From Stenotrophomonas sp. SY1 (GTDB lineage Bacteria; Pseudomonadota; Gammaproteobacteria; Xanthomonadales; Xanthomonadaceae): a stretch of 64,000 bases of DNA. The stretch lies in the NCBI RefSeq assembly GCF_021202945.1, contig NZ_JAJOYR010000001.1, positions 1,965,543 through 2,029,542 on the forward strand. Direction: 5' to 3'. Within the stretch, counting starts at the first letter, position 1. Each line of letters starts with the position of its first letter. The notes under the pieces were generated by a model, which had not been told where the DNA came from, ran no database searches, and saw nothing but the letters and a program-made list of their open reading frames with translations. Of the stretch, positions 16,963 to 26,203 are shown piece after piece. The position numbers and the translations under genes are program-made.

Positions 16963-18078
16963 TTACGGCAGGGATTGCAGGAAGTCGCGCACCGCCGGTC
17001 CGAAGCGGTCGTAATCGACCAGAAACGCATCGTGGCCCTGCGGGGAATCCATGCCGATGAAACGCGTCTGCGCACCGCCAGCGCGCAGGCCGTCGGCGAT
17101 CTGTTGCTGCTGCTCGACCGGGAACAGGATGTCGGTGTTGGCGCCAATGGCCAGGGCGCGTTCGACGCGGATTTTGGCCAGCCCTGCGAGTACATCGCCC
17201 TCGGCGTATTCGGCCAGGTCGAACCAGTCCATCGAGCGGCCAAGGTACAGATAGCAGTTCGGGTCGAAACGGCGCACGAAGCGCCGCGCATGGCCTTCCA
17301 GATAGCTTTCCACCTGGAATTCCAGGCCGAACGGGTCTTCGGCCGAATGTTCCGAGTCCAGCCGCACGCGGCCGAAGCGCCCATCCCATTCCAGTGCCGA
17401 GCGGTAGGTGATCACGCCCAGCTTGCGCGCCATGCGCATGCCCGACTCGGGGTAGTGGTCCTCGTCGTAGTGGCCGTTGTTCCAGGCCGGATCGAGCCGG
17501 ATGGCCTCGCGTTGCAGCGAGCGGATGGCGATGGAGAACGGCAATGCCTGCGCGCTGCCGGAGATGTTGATGTGGGTGCGGGCGATGCCCGGGTGCTGCA
17601 ACAGCACCGCCAGCGCGGTCATGCCGCCCATCGAATTGCCGATCAGGCAGGCGAGTTGGCTGATGCCCAGCGCCTTGACCACTTCGGCGGCGGCGTTGGC
17701 CACGTCTTCGATGGACAGCTCCGGAAACGTGAGCCGGTAAGGCTGGCCGCTGTTCGGGTTGATCGATGCCGGCCCGGTGGAGCCTTTGCAGCTGCCCAGC
17801 GAATTGACGCAGATGACGAACCAGCGGTCCGTGTCGATCGGCTTGCCGGGCCCGAGCATCGGCTCCCACCAGCCGGTGGTCGTGTTGTCCGGATTGCTGG
17901 CGGCATGCGCATCCGGCGACAGGCCGGTGACGATCAGGATGGCGTTGCTGGCGTCCGCTGCCAGCGTGCCCCAGGTTTCGTAGGCAACGCGGGCGCCGTC
18001 GAGCGCGCCGCCGCGTTTCATCGGGAAAGGCGAGGAGAGTGCGAGAAAGCGGGTGCCTTCAGGGATGAATTCAGTCAT
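16963..18078 (-). CDS. metX: MetX-family O-acyltransferase, probably serine O-succinyltransferase
   Basis: 371 residues, alpha/beta hydrolase fold. The nucleophile elbow is GNSMGG, and the Asp and His of the triad lie in NTDILFP and GHDAFLVD. The family acylates homoserine (methionine pathway) or serine (cysteine pathway). Here the substrate loop reads NSLGSCKGSTGPASINP. From memory, Xanthomonadaceae members with this loop are assigned as serine O-succinyltransferases, so the symbol metX may mislead; sequence alone does not settle donor or acceptor. It lies 75 bases downstream of ccmI on the same strand. Confidence 0.85.
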   Translation of the reverse strand: MTEFIPEGTRFLALSSPFPMKRGGALDGARVAYETWGTLAADASNAILIVTGLSPDAHAASNPDNTTTGWWEPMLGPGKPIDTDRWFVICVNSLGSCKGSTGPASINPNSGQPYRLTFPELSIEDVANAAAEVVKALGISQLACLIGNSMGGMTALAVLLQHPGIARTHINISGSAQALPFSIAIRSLQREAIRLDPAWNNGHYDEDHYPESGMRMARKLGVITYRSALEWDGRFGRVRLDSEHSAEDPFGLEFQVESYLEGHARRFVRRFDPNCYLYLGRSMDWFDLAEYAEGDVLAGLAKIRVERALAIGANTDILFPVEQQQQIADGLRAGGAQTRFIGMDSPQGHDAFLVDYDRFGPAVRDFLQSLP

Positions 18079-18153
18079 CGGCCAATTTTAACCGGCGGGG
18101 AAGGGCAGGCTCTGCATGTACTGATAACCACGGGTTATCTGAATATGTCTGGC

Positions 18154-19164
18154 TTACGGTTGTCCAAGCGTGATTTCCAGCGGCTTGTCCGCAGGCAGGC
18201 GGACACGTACCGGCGCCGACTCGACATCACCTTGCTCGCGCATTGCCTTGCCGCTAGCCGACAGCCGCGCGAACACTTCCACTTCCTGCAACGCGGACAG
18301 CTTCTGGGTTGGCATGGGGCTGTCGGTATCGTCCAGGGTGATGGTCAACGGCGACGCCTGTGCAGGGTGGCGTTCAACCGCGACCGGCATCGGTGGGCCG
18401 CCCGGAACGCGGGCAATGACGAACACGCTCTGTGTACCGCTTGCCACGCGCTCGGCCAGTGAGGGCGCCAGGGTTACCGTCACGGTGACCGCGTGCGTCG
18501 CCGCAGGTACGGTGGCGTTGGCCGGTGCAGCTGCGCCGGGCTTGCCGCGGGCAAGATCAATCTGCTCGCGCAAGGCATTGGCCGCGGCAGGCTCCAGCTT
18601 CGGCAACAGGCTTTCCCAGGTGCTGGCGGCGGCTTCGTCCTGGCCACGCTGGCGTTGCACGATGCCGATCAGCCACACCGCGCGTTCGTTGTCCGGCGCC
18701 AGTTGACGGGCGTGCTGCAGCCACTGCAGGGCGGTGTCGTCGAACAGGAATTTAGGTGCCGCACGGGCGCGCACCTGCGCCGCTTCGACCAGCAGGCCGG
18801 GTTCGTCCGGCGCAAGCTGCACGGCTTTCTCGAATGCGGCTGCGGCGCCGGACACATTGCCGGTTTCCAGCTGCGAACGGGCCAGCAGTACCCAGCCGTC
18901 CACGCGTTCGGGGTTCTGTCGCAGGGCTTCCTGCAATTGGCCGATGCCTTCTTCGATGCTCTGCGGCGGCGCGGTGCTGGCTTCTGCCTGCAGTGCGGCC
19001 GGTGTTCCAAGCAGTTGGTAAAGACCAAGCGTGGCCACCACCAGCAAGGCCACCAGCGTCGCCCCGATGCCGCGCTGGCCGGCGCGCCACAGCGGCCACA
19101 AGGCAAGCCCGCCGAGGACTGCGGCGGCGGCGCCGGATGCGGCCAGGAACATGCCGGTCACCAT
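18154..19164 (-). CDS. ccmI: CcmI (CycH), apocytochrome c chaperone
   Basis: 336 residues. Two N-terminal membrane helices (about 5-55) are followed by TPR repeats (about 70-200, with GWVLLARSQLETGN and ERAVWLIGIVQRQRG) and a periplasmic C-terminal domain. It binds the C-terminal helix of apocytochromes and presents them to CcmF/CcmH. The frame is open further upstream, but ATG 19164 (MVTGMFLAAS) overlaps the ccmH stop by 7 bases as expected. Last gene of the ccm operon. Confidence 0.88.
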   Translation of the reverse strand: MVTGMFLAASGAAAAVLGGLALWPLWRAGQRGIGATLVALLVVATLGLYQLLGTPAALQAEASTAPPQSIEEGIGQLQEALRQNPERVDGWVLLARSQLETGNVSGAAAAFEKAVQLAPDEPGLLVEAAQVRARAAPKFLFDDTALQWLQHARQLAPDNERAVWLIGIVQRQRGQDEAAASTWESLLPKLEPAAANALREQIDLARGKPGAAAPANATVPAATHAVTVTVTLAPSLAERVASGTQSVFVIARVPGGPPMPVAVERHPAQASPLTITLDDTDSPMPTQKLSALQEVEVFARLSASGKAMREQGDVESAPVRVRLPADKPLEITLGQP

Positions 19165-19610
19165 GGGCGTTCGTCCTGGCTGTGGTCTTCGTCGTTGGAT
19201 ACAGGCAACGCGCGGGCGCGCCGGCGGACATGCAGCACCAGCACCACCGCGCCGATCAGCAGCAGGATGCCGGGGCCGAACCACAACAGCGCGGTGCCGG
19301 CATCCATCTGCGGCCGGTACAGCACGAAGGCGCCGTAGCGTTCGACCAGGAACTGCTTGATCTGCGCATCGCTGCGGCCTTCATGCATCAGCTTGAGTAC
19401 TTCGCGGCGCAGATCGTGGGCAATCTGTGCATTGGAATCGGCCAGCGATTGGTTCTGGCACTGCACGCAACGCAGTTCGGCGGTCAGTGCATGGAAGCGG
19501 GCCTCTTCGGCGGCGCTGCGGTACTGCAACGGGCTGGGATCGCCCATCGGCTGTGCGCCGGCATGAACCGCCAGGCACAGCCACAGCAGCACGCAGGCCA
19601 GCGGCTTCAT
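19158..19610 (-). CDS. ccmH: CcmH, thiol-reductase subunit of cytochrome c maturation
   Basis: 150 residues: signal peptide (about 1-19), the LRCVQCQNQS redox motif that resolves disulfides with apocytochrome haem-binding Cys pairs, the conserved SNAQIAHDLR and VERYGAFVLYRP stretches, and a C-terminal membrane anchor (about 102-128). A longer upstream frame exists, but ATG 19610 overlaps the ccmG stop by four bases and places the signal peptide correctly. It reduces apocytochrome c together with CcmG. Confidence 0.93.
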   Translation of the reverse strand: MKPLACVLLWLCLAVHAGAQPMGDPSPLQYRSAAEEARFHALTAELRCVQCQNQSLADSNAQIAHDLRREVLKLMHEGRSDAQIKQFLVERYGAFVLYRPQMDAGTALLWFGPGILLLIGAVVLVLHVRRRARALPVSNDEDHSQDERPW

Positions 19611-20230
19611 CGTGCTGCACCCAGTGCCGGGGTGCGTTCGCCGGTCGCTTCGGCCTCTACCTTTTCCAAGGCCGGAATCAACTGCTCCTGCAGCACCTGT
19701 TCGGTAATGGCGCCGCTGTACTTCCAGCGCACGATGCCACTGCCATCGACGAGGAAGGTTTCCGGCGCGGCGGCGATGCCCCAGTCCAGCGCGGTGCGGC
19801 CTTCTTCGTCGGCCAGCACCACCATGTACGGGTTGCCCAGTTGTTCCAGCCAACGCAGTGCATCGGCGCGCTCGTCTTTCCAGTTGTAGCCGATCACCCG
19901 CACCCGCTTGGTTTCGGCAAAGCGGGTGAGTACGGGGTGTTCATCGCGGCACGCAGGGCACCAGCTGCCCCAGACGTTGAGCAGGTAGGGCGCGCCGCGC
20001 AGCTGCTGATCGGTGACCAGGATGTGCGGGTCGTGCAGCACCGGCAGCGAAAATGCAGGAGCTGGCTTGCCGATGAGTGCTGATGGCAGGCTGTCGCGGT
20101 CCGGCTGGCCGGAGCGGGTCACCCCGTACAACATCAATCCGACCAGACCGAGGAAGAACAGAGCGCCAAGGGCGATGGCTACCGGCGGCAGGCGGTGTGG
20201 TTTGCGGGGTTCGGGGGAAGGGGTGTTCAT
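19607..20230 (-). CDS. ccmG: CcmG (DsbE), periplasmic thioredoxin-like protein
   Basis: 207 residues. A signal anchor (about 18-40) tethers a thioredoxin-fold domain. The active site is GSWCPAC in NVWGSWCPACRDEHP, and GVAP-type cis-Pro equivalents appear in AAAPETFLVDGSG. It passes electrons from DsbD to CcmH/apocytochrome c. It overlaps ccmF by four bases. Confidence 0.94.
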   Translation of the reverse strand: MNTPSPEPRKPHRLPPVAIALGALFFLGLVGLMLYGVTRSGQPDRDSLPSALIGKPAPAFSLPVLHDPHILVTDQQLRGAPYLLNVWGSWCPACRDEHPVLTRFAETKRVRVIGYNWKDERADALRWLEQLGNPYMVVLADEEGRTALDWGIAAAPETFLVDGSGIVRWKYSGAITEQVLQEQLIPALEKVEAEATGERTPALGAAR

Positions 20231-22155
20231 CGTGCTTTCTCCGGCAGCCGGCGGAAACGGCGGTCAACGGCGGTGATGAACCCACCCAGGGCCATCAACG
20301 CAGCGCCCAGCCAGATCCAGCGGACAAAGGGTTTGATCTGCACCCGGACTGCCCAGGCGCCATTGCCCAGGGATTCTCCCAGCGCCACGTAGACATCGCC
20401 ACCCAGCGCCGGATGGATGCCGGCTTCGGTCATCGGCTGGCCGCCACTGGCGTACATGCGCTTTTCCGGGTGCAGGCGGGTGATGGGCTGGTTGTCGCGC
20501 AGCACCTGCAGGTGACCGCGATCAGCGTGATAGTTGGGGCCGTCGATGCTGTCCACGCCTTCGAACAGCAACTGGTAGCGGCCGGCGGCAACACTCTGGC
20601 CCGGCGCCAGTGCGACTTCATGCTGCACATTGAGCGCTTCCACCAGCAGCGCGCCGATCAGGAACACCGCGATGCCCAGGTGCGCGACCAGCATGCCCAG
20701 GGTTTCGGCGTTGATCCGGCCACTGGCGCGCAGCCGGGTCCACAGGTAATACAGCGTGCCGGCCGCCACCCAGACCGCGCCGGCAATGCCGATGGCGACC
20801 TTGAACCGGCCCTGCGGCGCCATCCACCAGCCGATCACGCCCAGCAGCACCGCCAGGCCAGCCCACGGTGCCAGCAGGGCCAGCGGCCGCAGGCCCTGTT
20901 CGCGCTGCCAGCGGGTCAGTGGCCCCAGCGGCAGCAGCAGCACCAGCGGCGTCATCAGCAGTACGAACAGCGTGCCGAAGTACGGCGGGCCTACGGAAAC
21001 CTTGCCCAACGCCAGCGCGTCGGCCAGCAGTGGATACAAGGTGCCAAGCAACACCATTGCGCAGGCGCAGCTGAGCAGCAGGTTGTTGGCCAGCAGCAGG
21101 CTCTCGCGCGAGTTGAGCGAGAAGGCACGGTTGCCTGCGTTGCCGCCGATGCCCGGCGCGCGCAGCACGTACAGCAGCAGCGAGCTGCCAATCACCAGCG
21201 CCAGGAACACCAGGATGAACAGGCCACGGCTCGGGTCGGCGGCAAACGAATGCACGCTGGTCAACACGCCCGAGCGCACCAGGAATGCACCCAGCAACGA
21301 CAGTGCGAATGCGGTGATAGCCAGCAGCAACGTCCAGCTGACGAACACGCCGCGCTTTTCGGTGGCCGCCTGCGAATGCAGCAGGGCCGCACCGACCAGC
21401 CACGGCATGAAACTGGCGTTCTCCACCGGGTCCCAGAACCACCAGCCCCCCCAGCCCAGTTCGTAGTACGCCCACCAGCTACCCAGCGCGATGCCCAGGG
21501 TCAGGAAGCTCCAGGCGATGTTGGTCCACGGCCGGGTCCAGCGCAGCCAACGTACATCGATGCGCCCGTCCAGCAGCGCGGCAATGGCGAAGGCGAACGG
21601 CACCACGAAACCGACGTAGCCGATGTACAGCAGCGGCGGGTGGATGATCAGGCCCGGGTCCTGCAGCAGCGGGTTCAGGTCATGGCCTTCAGCCGGGACC
21701 GGAAACAGTCGCGCGAATGGGTTGGAGGTGAACAGAAGGAAGGCGAGGAAGCCGACGCTGATGATGCCCATCACCGCCAGCACCCGCGCCATCACTTCGG
21801 CCGGCAGCCGGCGCGAGAACAACGCCACCGCAGCGGTCCACAACGCCAGCACCAGCGCCCACAACAACAGCGAGCCTTCGTGGGCGCCCCATACCGCCGA
21901 GTAGCGGTAGATCATCGGCAGCAGCGAGTTGGAGTTCTCGGCGACATACCGCACCGAGAAATCCTGGCGCACGAAGGCGATGGTCAGCACCACGAAGGCG
22001 CCCAGCACGGTTGCCAGCTGCAACAGCGCGGCCGGGCGTGCAACGGCGATCAGCGCAGGCGAACCGCGGTGTGCCCCCAGCAACGGCAGCACGCTTTGCA
22101 GCAATGCCGCCAGCAGCGCCAGGATCAGCAGGACCTGCCCGATTTCAGCCAGCAC
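20227..22155 (-). CDS. ccmF: CcmF, haem lyase core subunit
   Basis: 642 residues, about 14-15 membrane helices. The WWD domain (GWGGWWFWDPVENASFMPWL, around residues 225-245) binds haem, and conserved His residues flank it. Together with CcmH and CcmI it ligates haem to apocytochrome c. Its length is normal for the family. The start ATG 22155 directly abuts the ccmE stop at 22156. Confidence 0.96.
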   Translation of the reverse strand: MLAEIGQVLLILALLAALLQSVLPLLGAHRGSPALIAVARPAALLQLATVLGAFVVLTIAFVRQDFSVRYVAENSNSLLPMIYRYSAVWGAHEGSLLLWALVLALWTAAVALFSRRLPAEVMARVLAVMGIISVGFLAFLLFTSNPFARLFPVPAEGHDLNPLLQDPGLIIHPPLLYIGYVGFVVPFAFAIAALLDGRIDVRWLRWTRPWTNIAWSFLTLGIALGSWWAYYELGWGGWWFWDPVENASFMPWLVGAALLHSQAATEKRGVFVSWTLLLAITAFALSLLGAFLVRSGVLTSVHSFAADPSRGLFILVFLALVIGSSLLLYVLRAPGIGGNAGNRAFSLNSRESLLLANNLLLSCACAMVLLGTLYPLLADALALGKVSVGPPYFGTLFVLLMTPLVLLLPLGPLTRWQREQGLRPLALLAPWAGLAVLLGVIGWWMAPQGRFKVAIGIAGAVWVAAGTLYYLWTRLRASGRINAETLGMLVAHLGIAVFLIGALLVEALNVQHEVALAPGQSVAAGRYQLLFEGVDSIDGPNYHADRGHLQVLRDNQPITRLHPEKRMYASGGQPMTEAGIHPALGGDVYVALGESLGNGAWAVRVQIKPFVRWIWLGAALMALGGFITAVDRRFRRLPEKAR

Positions 22156-22632
22156 TCAGCGCGCTTCCGTTGAAGGAGCCGTCGGCGTTGCCGCAGGCAC
22201 CTGATGTTTGGTGTGCGCCTGGCCCATCTTGTCGGCAAGTTCCTTGGGCATGTAGGTCTCGTCGTGTTTGGCCAGCACGTCCTCGGCTACGAACACACCA
22301 TCGACCATGCGCCCGGTTGCGACCACCGCCTGGCCTTCGCGGAACAGGTCCGGGAGGATGCGGTCATAGCTGACCGGAAGCATGGCATCACCGTCGGTGA
22401 CATCGAAGCGCGCCAGCAGCGCGCCGGGTTCGCGCTTGAACGAGCCCTTGGCGACCATTCCGCCCAGGCGGAAGCGTGCTTCCGGTGCGACCTGGCCGCC
22501 TTTCACTTCGGCCGGCGTATAGAGATAGGCGACATTGCGTTGCAGGGCGGTGGCGACCAGCGCGGTGGCGATGCCGGCCACGGCCACCACCAGCACAACC
22601 AGCAGCATGCGTCGGCGCTGGGTGGGGCTCAT
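22156..22632 (-). CDS. ccmE: CcmE, haem chaperone
   Basis: 158 residues. An N-terminal membrane anchor (about 9-31) is followed by an OB-fold domain and the covalent haem-binding His in [10 protein letters not shown] near residue 123-132. A disordered Ala/Pro/Thr-rich tail follows. CcmE takes haem from CcmC and the CcmAB-dependent step and delivers it to CcmF. Its start overlaps the ccmD stop by four bases. Confidence 0.95.
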   Translation of the reverse strand: MSPTQRRRMLLVVLVVAVAGIATALVATALQRNVAYLYTPAEVKGGQVAPEARFRLGGMVAKGSFKREPGALLARFDVTDGDAMLPVSYDRILPDLFREGQAVVATGRMVDGVFVAEDVLAKHDETYMPKELADKMGQAHTKHQVPAATPTAPSTEAR

Positions 22633-22802
22633 CGGCTCAGTTCTCCATCGTCATGCGCGGCGACGCTGCGGTTGACGCGGGCGATGCGGTTGCGTGCTTC
22701 GCGCAGCTGCTGGCGCAGTTGCAGGCGCGGCACGATGAAATCCCATGCCAGCACGATGAAGAACACCGCATAGGCCAGGGCGACGTACTTGAAATAGCTC
22801 AT
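22629..22802 (-). CDS. ccmD: CcmD, small haem exporter subunit
   Basis: 57 residues. One membrane helix (about 5-24, [20 protein letters not shown]) is followed by a basic amphipathic tail ([17 protein letters not shown]), as in CcmD. It helps release holo-CcmE from CcmABC. It overlaps ccmC by four bases and ccmE by four bases; its size and placement decide the call, since the family is poorly conserved. Confidence 0.85.
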   Translation of the reverse strand: MSYFKYVALAYAVFFIVLAWDFIVPRLQLRQQLREARNRIARVNRSVAAHDDGELSR

Positions 22803-23563
22803 GCCGATTTCTCCAGACGTTCGCGCACCCAGGCCTTGCCGACTTCGCGGCGCAGGTTGTCGGCACGGGCACGGGCCAGCAGCGAGCCGAGGAACCAGAA
22901 TTTGGTGGCCGCCACCATCAGCCACAGTGGCAGGATCATGCTGCTGTCCATGCTGGATTCGCCGAACAGACGGATGGTCTGGCCCTGGTGCAGTGAGTTC
23001 CACCACACTACCGAATAACGGATTACCGGCAGCAGCACCACGCCGACGATCGACAGCAAGCCGGCGGCGCGCGCGGCGGCGCGACGGTCATCGATGGCGC
23101 CGTACAGGCCCATCACGCCGAGGTAAAGGAACAGGAGGATCAGCTCGGTGGTCAGGCGCGGGTCCCAATCCCACCAGGTGCCCCACATCGGCTTGCCCCA
23201 GATGCTGCCGGTGAGGAGGGTGATCAGGGTGAAGGCGGCGCCGATCGGTGCACAGGCCATGGCCAGGATCTCGCACAGCTTGATCCGCCAGACCAGCGCG
23301 ATCGCGCTGTAGAACGCCATCAGGCCGAACACGAACAGGCTCATCCATGCCGAGGGCACGTGGATGTAAAGAATGCGGAAGCTGTCGCCCTGCTGGTAAT
23401 CGGCCGGCACGACGGCCAGTGCCTGCCACAGGCCAAAGCCGAACAACGGCAATGCAGCGAGGTAACACCACGGCGACCAGCGGGCGGCAAAGGTATCGAA
23501 GTAGGCGGGAGCGCCCAGCTTGTGAAACCAACCGATCAAACCTTTGAACATCCGCTCGCTCAC
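22799..23563 (-). CDS. ccmC: CcmC, haem transporter/haem handling subunit
   Basis: 254 residues with six membrane helices. It has the WWD domain GTWWDWDPRLTTELI near residue 130-145 and conserved periplasmic His residues (IHVPSAWM; NSLHQG). CcmC loads haem onto CcmE. Upstream of its ATG at 23563 there is a 242-base gap that contains no gene, then a TetR regulator instead of the expected ccmB, so ccmC-I may have a promoter separate from ccmAB. Confidence 0.95.
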   Translation of the reverse strand: MSERMFKGLIGWFHKLGAPAYFDTFAARWSPWCYLAALPLFGFGLWQALAVVPADYQQGDSFRILYIHVPSAWMSLFVFGLMAFYSAIALVWRIKLCEILAMACAPIGAAFTLITLLTGSIWGKPMWGTWWDWDPRLTTELILLFLYLGVMGLYGAIDDRRAAARAAGLLSIVGVVLLPVIRYSVVWWNSLHQGQTIRLFGESSMDSSMILPLWLMVAATKFWFLGSLLARARADNLRREVGKAWVRERLEKSA

Positions 23564-23805
23564 TGAGGAAGACGATGGCCGGGCTGCTGTGACGGCCCCG
23601 CCGGCTGGGCGTCCTGCATGAAGACGCCGTTGCTGTTTTCAGACCGGCTCACGATACCCGAATTCCGACGTTGCGACCGGTGGTAGTCGCGGCGGCCACA
23701 GGCATTTTGTGCGTGCCGCCTACCGGAGGTGGGTGGCCGCCCGGCAAGCGTGCTTCTGTCTTGTGCCGCAACGCTCCATCCGCGCTGCGTTGCAGCACGC
23801 GTTGC

Positions 23806-24486
23806 TCAGTTGCGCGGCATCGCGCCGGACAGGAACAGGCGCACCGCCGACCGTGCGTTTTCCTTGGCCACCGGCAGATCGTCGGGGCTCATGCGGCCGT
23901 TGACCGAGCGCAGGATCACGCCGCCGATGACCAGCATGTAGAACTGATGCGCGGCGCGGGCGGGGTCTTCCACGTACAGCCGGCCGGCTTCGGTTTCACG
24001 GGTGAAGTACTGGCTGAGCAGTTCTTCCATCGGCTGCACGCCGTGGGCATGGAACCAGTCGCGAAGCTCGGGCTGGTTCATGCCTTCGGCAAAGACCACG
24101 CGGTGGCAGGCGATGCGCGCCGGGGTGAGCATTTCTTCCACCATCCGGTAGGCGGCCTGTTCCAGCGCCAGTTCAGGCGGCAGCGTGGAGTTCGCCAACT
24201 CGTCCAGGCTCTGCCCGAAGTTGTGGATGCTGCGCTCCATCAGCGCGTGGATCAGCCCTTCCTTGTCGCCGAATGCGCGATACAGCGTGGCCATCGAGCC
24301 ACCGGCGCGCTTGACGATGTCCGACAGGCGGGCCGCCTGGTAGCCCTTTTCGTTGAAGACTTCGGTAGCGGCCTCGAGAAACTTCTCCACGCGCAGCTCG
24401 CCCCGACGTTGCAGTTCGACCATCGGGCGGGGCGGCAGCGAGGGTTTATCCAGATCCGGTGAGTCGGGGTTGTTCCGAATAGGCAT
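23806..24486 (-). CDS. TetR-family transcriptional regulator
   Basis: 226 residues. The DNA-binding domain lies near residues 20-75 (RVEKFLEAATEVFNEKGYQ, SDIVKRAGGSMATLYRAFGDKEGLI), typical of the AcrR/TetR group; the C-terminal ligand domain (HQFYMLVIGGVILRS) resembles regulators of efflux or lipid metabolism. I start at ATG 24486. The frame runs to 24663, but that part covers REP repeats and has no recognisable homology. It sits between ccmB and ccmC on the same strand. Its target and ligand are unknown. Confidence 0.85.
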   Translation of the reverse strand: MPIRNNPDSPDLDKPSLPPRPMVELQRRGELRVEKFLEAATEVFNEKGYQAARLSDIVKRAGGSMATLYRAFGDKEGLIHALMERSIHNFGQSLDELANSTLPPELALEQAAYRMVEEMLTPARIACHRVVFAEGMNQPELRDWFHAHGVQPMEELLSQYFTRETEAGRLYVEDPARAAHQFYMLVIGGVILRSVNGRMSPDDLPVAKENARSAVRLFLSGAMPRN

Positions 24487-24593
24487 GGAATGGGCTGGGA
24501 TCGTGAAGCCAGCGGCAAGGATAACGTTGTTTGGTGGCCGCAAACCTGTCGTCGTGATGTTGTCAGGCAGGGCTTGCAAAACCCGGTCACCGG

Positions 24594-24658
24594 GTAGGCC
24601 GGAGTCACGCTCCGCTGGGACCTTGCCGGGAAGGTTTCTGCCGAGCATGGCTCGGCGC
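24594..24658. repeat. Pair of short REP palindromes upstream of tetR
   Basis: GTAGGCCGGAGTCACGCTCCG (24594-24614) and TGCCGAGCATGGCTCGGCGC (24639-24658). Both are Stenotrophomonas-type REP hairpins. They occupy most of the gap between the ccmB stop and the tetR start. Confidence 0.75.
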
Positions 24659-24673
24659 TGCACAAACCCGCTT

Positions 24674-25369
24674 TCAGGAATTGGCGATGCGGATGGCCGC
24701 CGCTGCGGTCAGCGGCGCCAGCACCGCACTGACCAACAGCCCGGCGCCCAGCATCAGCAGGCCGCTGCTCGGATCCAGGCCCTGCGCCGACGCGGCAACC
24801 GAGCCGGCGCCGAATACCAGCACCGGCACGTACAGCGGCAGCACCAGCAGCGCCAGCAGGATGCCGGCACGGCGCATGCCCACGGTCAGCGCCGCCACCA
24901 CTGCGCCCAGCAGGCTCAGCAGGGGGGTGCCCAGCGCCAGCGAGGCGACCAGCACCGGCAACTGCTCGCGCGGCAGGTGCATCAGCTCGGCCAGCAGCGG
25001 GCTGATCAGCACAAGAGGCAGTGCGGTGGTCAGCCAGTGCGAGAACACCCGTACCGCGACGAGCCATGCCAGCGGGACCGGTGCAAGCAGCCATTGCTCC
25101 AGTGAGCCATCCTCGGCGTCACTGCGGAACAGCGTGTCCAACGACAACAGCCCGGCCAGCAGGATCGACAGCCACAGCACCGCCGAGGCCACGCTTTGCA
25201 GCAGTTTGGGTTCGCCGCCCAGCGCCAAGGCGAACAAGGCAACTACCAGCAGCGCGAACAGGATCGGCTGGGCCGCATCGCCGCGTCGGCGCCAGAGCAG
25301 CCGCAGGTCGCGTGCGAGCAGTGCCCTGGCGGCGGACAGCAAGGTCGGTTGCGGGCCGGGCAGGCTCAT
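24674..25369 (-). CDS. ccmB: CcmB, permease of the CcmABC complex
   Basis: 231 residues with six membrane helices. The N-terminus ([26 protein letters not shown], quoted in part as [13 protein letters not shown]) is characteristic of the family. CcmAB uses ATP to release holo-CcmE from CcmCD. It starts within the last codons of ccmA (four-base overlap). It is followed not by ccmC but by REP elements and a TetR gene. Confidence 0.93.
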   Translation of the reverse strand: MSLPGPQPTLLSAARALLARDLRLLWRRRGDAAQPILFALLVVALFALALGGEPKLLQSVASAVLWLSILLAGLLSLDTLFRSDAEDGSLEQWLLAPVPLAWLVAVRVFSHWLTTALPLVLISPLLAELMHLPREQLPVLVASLALGTPLLSLLGAVVAALTVGMRRAGILLALLVLPLYVPVLVFGAGSVAASAQGLDPSSGLLMLGAGLLVSAVLAPLTAAAAIRIANS

Positions 25370-26025
25370 GCTGCATTCTCCTGTGCCGGTTCACCGCCCA
25401 GCACGAGTGTGCGGTTTCGGACCGGCGGTGCGGCATAGGCGCCGTGCGTGGTGACCAGGGCTGCACCGCCGCTGCGCAGGTGGGCCGAGATCATGCGGTT
25501 GACCAGGTTGATGCCGTCCAGGTCGAGGTTGGCGTAAGGCTCATCGAGCAGCCACAGAGGGGCCGGCGAGAGCCACACGCGGGCCAGCGACAGGCGCTTC
25601 TTCTGGCCGGCCGAAAGCTGCCGCACCAGTGTGTCCTCGTAGCCGGCCAGGCCGACGATGGCCAGCGCGTTGCCGGGCATCTGCCGTGCGCGGCGACCAT
25701 GCAGGCCGCACATCAGGTGCAGGTTTTCCAGCGTACCCAGGTCCTGTTTGAGCGCGGTGAGATGGCTCAGGTAGGCGATGTAGCGGGAGCGATCGGTGCT
25801 GCCGGCGGGGAGCCCGTCGATATCGATGGTGCCTTCATCCGGATGCAGCAGGCCAGCCAGCACACGCAGCAACGTGGTCTTGCCGGCGCCATTGCCGCCT
25901 TGTACGAGCAGGGCTTCGCCGGCATCCACATGCAGATCCAGGGGGCCGAACACCGGGTCGTCGTTACGGGTGAAGCGCAGGCCGCGTGCGGCAAGCAGCG
26001 GCGGGGTGTTCGGTGAGTCAGTCAT
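25366..26025 (-). CDS. ccmA: CcmA, ATPase of the CcmABC complex
   Basis: 219 residues. Walker [10 protein letters not shown], signature [15 protein letters not shown], Walker [13 protein letters not shown], and a short C-terminus, all typical of CcmA. An upstream extension to 26103 is possible, but ATG 26025 (MTDSPNTPP) gives the usual length. First gene of the ccm locus. Its upstream region (26026-26203) is shared with the divergent aminotransferase gene and should contain both promoters. Confidence 0.94.
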   Translation of the reverse strand: MTDSPNTPPLLAARGLRFTRNDDPVFGPLDLHVDAGEALLVQGGNGAGKTTLLRVLAGLLHPDEGTIDIDGLPAGSTDRSRYIAYLSHLTALKQDLGTLENLHLMCGLHGRRARQMPGNALAIVGLAGYEDTLVRQLSAGQKKRLSLARVWLSPAPLWLLDEPYANLDLDGINLVNRMISAHLRSGGAALVTTHGAYAAPPVRNRTLVLGGEPAQENAA

Positions 26026-26203
26026 CGGATCGGTGGGTCCGTCCTGGAAGTGACAGCGCAGGCTGTCAGGTGCGTGGGCGGCGGCATTATAGACCCGAGC
26101 CAAGCCGGTTCATGGTCCGGCACTGCGCCGCGGCGCTGCGCAGTGCCCCCGGTCGCTGGCTTTGCGTACACTCGCTGCTTTCTTCCCCCGCGTGTACGTA
26201 ACG

